Below, one piece after another: positions 4,871 to 6,669 of a stretch of 6,669 nt of DNA. Under the pieces are notes generated by a model, which did not search any database, was not told the origin of the DNA, and was given only the letters and a program-made list of their open reading frames with translations. The position numbers were made by a program, and so were the translations under genes. Position 1 is the stretch's first letter. Each line of letters starts with the position of its first letter. The stretch comes from Burkholderia sp. (GTDB lineage Bacteria; Pseudomonadota; Gammaproteobacteria; Burkholderiales; Burkholderiaceae). The stretch is taken from positions 1 through 6,669 of the forward strand of contig JAQGMD010000059.1 in the NCBI GenBank assembly GCA_028292565.1, given 5' to 3'.

Positions 4871-5512
4871 ATGAATCTCGATTGTTTGCGCGGCCATCCT
4901 TGTTCGCCGCCCCCGCGGTTGCCGTCGCTGGTCGCCGTACTGCTGGTAGTTCCCGTTGCTTCTTACTTTTTGTGGAAAAACGATCCGCTGATAGCAAAAG
5001 AGAACGGCCTGCTTGAAATCGCTCAGGCGATTTTCCTGCTGCTTGCCAGTGTCTTGCATAGTGAACGGGCGTTTCGTTTGAAGAAATCTGCGCTGGATTT
5101 CACTATTCATGCAGGCCTCGCTTTGCTGACGTTGTCATTTGCGCTACGTGAAATTGAGATCGACGAAATAGGGAGTTCGGAATTGTGGGCATCGGCAGAG
5201 CGCATTATCCGACTCGCCGCCGCGATATTATGGATAGGATTGCTTGTTTTTCTGGTGCCGCGAATCAGGCAGATTTATTCCTGCCGGTCCGCGATTCTGG
5301 CGAGGCCCGCTGTCATCCTGACCCTATGCGGCGGCCTGTTCTTCCTCGCTGGCTGGCCTTTTGACAAAGAGATTTTTTCTACGCTGTCGCACGCTTCTTC
5401 GGTATTGATCGAAGAAGTGCTGGAAGTGAATGCCTGCATCACTCTTTTAGCGGCATCGCTCGTCGGTTCGCCACAACGTCACGCGGCCACCGTATTCGGC
5501 CGCTCATCATGA
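4871..5512 (+). CDS. Six-helix inner-membrane protein of unknown function
   Basis: This 213-residue protein has six predicted transmembrane helices at about 18-35, 47-63, 76-92, 112-130, 145-163 and 182-199. Acidic and basic residues lie at the helix edges: E44 and E49 in KENGLLEIAQ, R93-E94 in SFALREIEIDEIG, and E181, E182 and E185 in IEEVLEV. Repeated glutamates beside helices 2 and 6, with an Arg-Glu pair after helix 3, look like a conserved core and suggest more than a lipid anchor. I cannot name the family. The ATG at 4871 is the first start before helix 1 and has no clear Shine-Dalgarno. The gene is divergent from the ABC ATPase, so it could be a partner in principle, but it lacks features of a known ABC permease. 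Its last 34 bases overlap the end of the convergent HAD-like gene. Confidence 0.75.
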   Translation: MNLDCLRGHPCSPPPRLPSLVAVLLVVPVASYFLWKNDPLIAKENGLLEIAQAIFLLLASVLHSERAFRLKKSALDFTIHAGLALLTLSFALREIEIDEIGSSELWASAERIIRLAAAILWIGLLVFLVPRIRQIYSCRSAILARPAVILTLCGGLFFLAGWPFDKEIFSTLSHASSVLIEEVLEVNACITLLAASLVGSPQRHAATVFGRSS

Positions 5513-6045
5513 GCCGACAAGCCGGCATCCTGCGTTGTCCATGCTGCGATTGAGACCGTCGCCTGTGTTTTATGGTTAAACCACTGTACTCGCAGTAACG
5601 GCGCCTGCAGCGCGATCAATCTTGCGATATGCAGATCGCCCTCGACGAAATGCGTGGCGCCTAATGCTACTGCCGTATCCGCCTTATATCGCGCGACTTC
5701 TTCTGGCGAGGTTCCGTAGTGGCGATCGTCGCGGAAGTGAATCGGAAGTGATGGAAAGTGCCGTGTCCACCAGCGACGGGTTCTTTCGGCATCCTGCATC
5801 GGACGAGCGGTAATGATCGCTGCATTCCGATTAGCGATATCCGGCGTGCGCTCGAACGGAGCCAACTCGTCGCGGCGCGCTAGCGCTCCCCGAAGGTCAG
5901 CGTCATCCTCTTCAGGAGCAAGGTCGCGCACAAAAACTCCGTCGAGATCCCGGGCGTAAAAAGACAAATGCCAGTCATCCTGCGGAAGTGGCTTACACTT
6001 GTCACCACGGATCCTCTTTGTGGAAGACACACCTTTTCGGACCAT
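5479..6045 (-). CDS. HAD-like hydrolase
   Basis: This is a predicted haloacid dehalogenase superfamily phosphatase of 188 residues from the ATG at 6045. Motif I is YARDLDGVF with D33 and D35. Motif II is IITARP (77-82) with T79. Motif III is probably K121 in RYKAD. Motif IV is FVEGDLHIA (133-141) with E135 and D137. A capless layout and the ITARP...W...KA...VEGD order recall HAD proteins that act on small phosphorylated substrates, but the substrate is unknown. The start is uncertain. ATG 6045 lies only 18 bp from the divergent sigma-factor ATG. A TTG at 5967, with AGG 11 nt upstream, would give 162 residues and put DxD seven residues from the N-terminus, as is usual for HAD. The far upstream ATG at 6171 would overlap the sigma gene and is rejected. 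The protein lacks similarity to the other HAD gene in this window beyond the shared motifs. Confidence 0.75.
   Translation of the reverse strand: MVRKGVSSTKRIRGDKCKPLPQDDWHLSFYARDLDGVFVRDLAPEEDDADLRGALARRDELAPFERTPDIANRNAAIITARPMQDAERTRRWWTRHFPSLPIHFRDDRHYGTSPEEVARYKADTAVALGATHFVEGDLHIARLIALQAPLLRVQWFNHKTQATVSIAAWTTQDAGLSAHDERPNTVAA
5502..5514. repeat. Small palindrome GCTCAT-C-ATGAGC in the convergent overlap
   Basis: Six-bp arms flank a single central base. The palindrome spans the TGA stop of the membrane-protein gene and lies within the 3' coding end of the minus-strand HAD-like gene. It could be a weak termination or pausing element where there is no intergenic space. Chance is also possible. 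Confidence 0.25.
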
Positions 6046-6063
6046 TCGGTCGGCATACCCGCC

Positions 6064-6669
6064 ATGCTCACTGGTAAATTGGACAGCATCTATCGTAATG
6101 ATGCACGTCGCGTGTTTGCGACGTTGGTTCGCCTGCTCGGCAGTTTCGATCTTGCCGAGGAAGCGCTGCACGACGCATTCATGGCGGCAGCCGAACGTTG
6201 GCCGCGCGAAGGTATTCCCGGCAATCCTGTCGCCTGGCTGGTGTCAGCCGGCCGCTACAAAGCGATCGACCAACTGCGCCGTCAACGCCGCTTCACTCCG
6301 TGGGACGACGTTGCCGAAGTCGCCGAAAACATGGTCGACGATTCCCAGCAGGCGGAACCAGCGGAAGAACTGGAAGATGACCGGCTGCGTCTTATTTTTA
6401 TTTGCTGTCACCCGAGCCTCTCGGATGAGACCAGGGTCGCTCTGACACTGCGCGAAGTATGCGGCCTCGCGACCGAAGAAATCGCGCATGCCTGCCTGCT
6501 TACCGCGCCGACATTGGCACAACGCATAGTGCGGGCCAAGGCCAAGATCCGCGATGCCCGTATCCCGTACCAGGTGCCGGGCGCTGATGAATTGCCAGGG
6601 CGATTGCAAAGCGTCCTGCGCGTAATCTACCTGGTGTTCAATGAAGGCTATTCTGCCTCGTCGGGCGAC
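6064..6669 (+). CDS. ECF42-like RNA polymerase sigma factor (C-terminus cut by window)
   Basis: The first 202 residues of an extracytoplasmic-function sigma factor are present. Region 2 spans about 8-77, including LLGSFDLAEEALHDAF (24-39) for core and -10 contacts, ERWPREGIPGNP (44-55), and the AGRYKAIDQLRRQRRF stretch (62-77). An acidic linker (about 81-106) follows. Region 4 spans about 108-165 and contains LREVCGLATEEIA (129-141) and the helix-turn-helix ending in AQRIVRAKAKIRDARI. After IPYQVP comes LPGRLQSVLRVIYLVFNEGYSASSGD, the start of the long C-terminal extension typical, in my recollection, of ECF42 sigma factors (about 400 residues in total). Those factors usually lack an anti-sigma factor and neighbour YCII/DGPF-domain genes. 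No such gene is visible here, but the downstream side is cut off. The ATG at 6064 matches family N-termini. It has no clear Shine-Dalgarno. Confidence 0.88.
   Translation, partial: MLTGKLDSIYRNDARRVFATLVRLLGSFDLAEEALHDAFMAAAERWPREGIPGNPVAWLVSAGRYKAIDQLRRQRRFTPWDDVAEVAENMVDDSQQAEPAEELEDDRLRLIFICCHPSLSDETRVALTLREVCGLATEEIAHACLLTAPTLAQRIVRAKAKIRDARIPYQVPGADELPGRLQSVLRVIYLVFNEGYSASSGD

Noticed and set aside
4417..5016. 199-residue plus-strand open frame spanning the ABC gene's 5' half and the intergenic region
   Set aside because: It is antisense to Walker A and then overlaps the membrane gene in another frame. It has no recognisable domain.
6244..6609. 121-residue minus-strand open frame opposite the sigma factor
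   Set aside because: It is antisense to sigma regions 2 and 4 and has no independent support.
1..6669. CRISPR arrays, insertion sequences, prophage or toxin-antitoxin genes
   Set aside because: I looked for repeated spacers, transposase motifs, terminal repeats and paired small genes and found none I could support.

Overview
The window reads as chromosomal DNA of a moderately GC-rich proteobacterium. A DbpA-type RNA helicase, an initiator tRNA with the bacterial C1-A72 mismatch and encoded CCA, sigma-70-like -10/-35 boxes and several Sec/inner-membrane style proteins all fit. The ABC ATPase and the small 81-residue protein resemble, from memory, proteins of Burkholderiales (Oxalobacteraceae-like). 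This placement is a guess and not a measurement.

Layout. Positions 1-1126 (minus) hold most of dbpA, whose C-terminal RNA-binding domain is cut off by the window edge. Upstream on the same strand is a complete initiator tRNA (1250-1326) with its own promoter and a hairpin-plus-T-run terminator. A small plus-strand protein gene (1478-1723) follows divergently and converges on a DUF2026-type gene (1768-2406, minus). Positions 2407-2753 (347 bp) are non-coding. They hold a cluster of TTGG/CCAA inverted repeats, a good plus-strand promoter and a hairpin-bearing leader for a small exported protein of unknown function (2754-3143). A stand-alone HAD phosphatase of the kind found in 'Swiss Army Knife' RNA repair proteins (3334-3834, plus) then converges, across a long perfect hairpin, on an orphan ABC ATPase (3976-4632, minus). 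That ATPase lacks several normal catalytic residues. A six-helix membrane protein (4871-5512, plus) follows and overlaps, tail to tail, a second HAD-like gene (5479-6045, minus). Divergent from the latter is the start of an ECF42-like sigma factor (from 6064, plus) that runs off the right edge.

How the genes fit together. Strand changes almost every gene, so there is no multi-gene operon and no obvious shared pathway. It looks like a patchwork of single-gene units between core genes (dbpA, tRNA-fMet) and a regulatory gene (ECF sigma). I see no CRISPR array, insertion sequence, prophage or toxin-antitoxin module, and I cannot support a new multi-gene system. The best leads are the ABC ATPase with a Gln in place of the Walker B catalytic Glu, the operator-like repeat cluster with a structured leader before the exported protein, and the long hairpin at 3865-3919.
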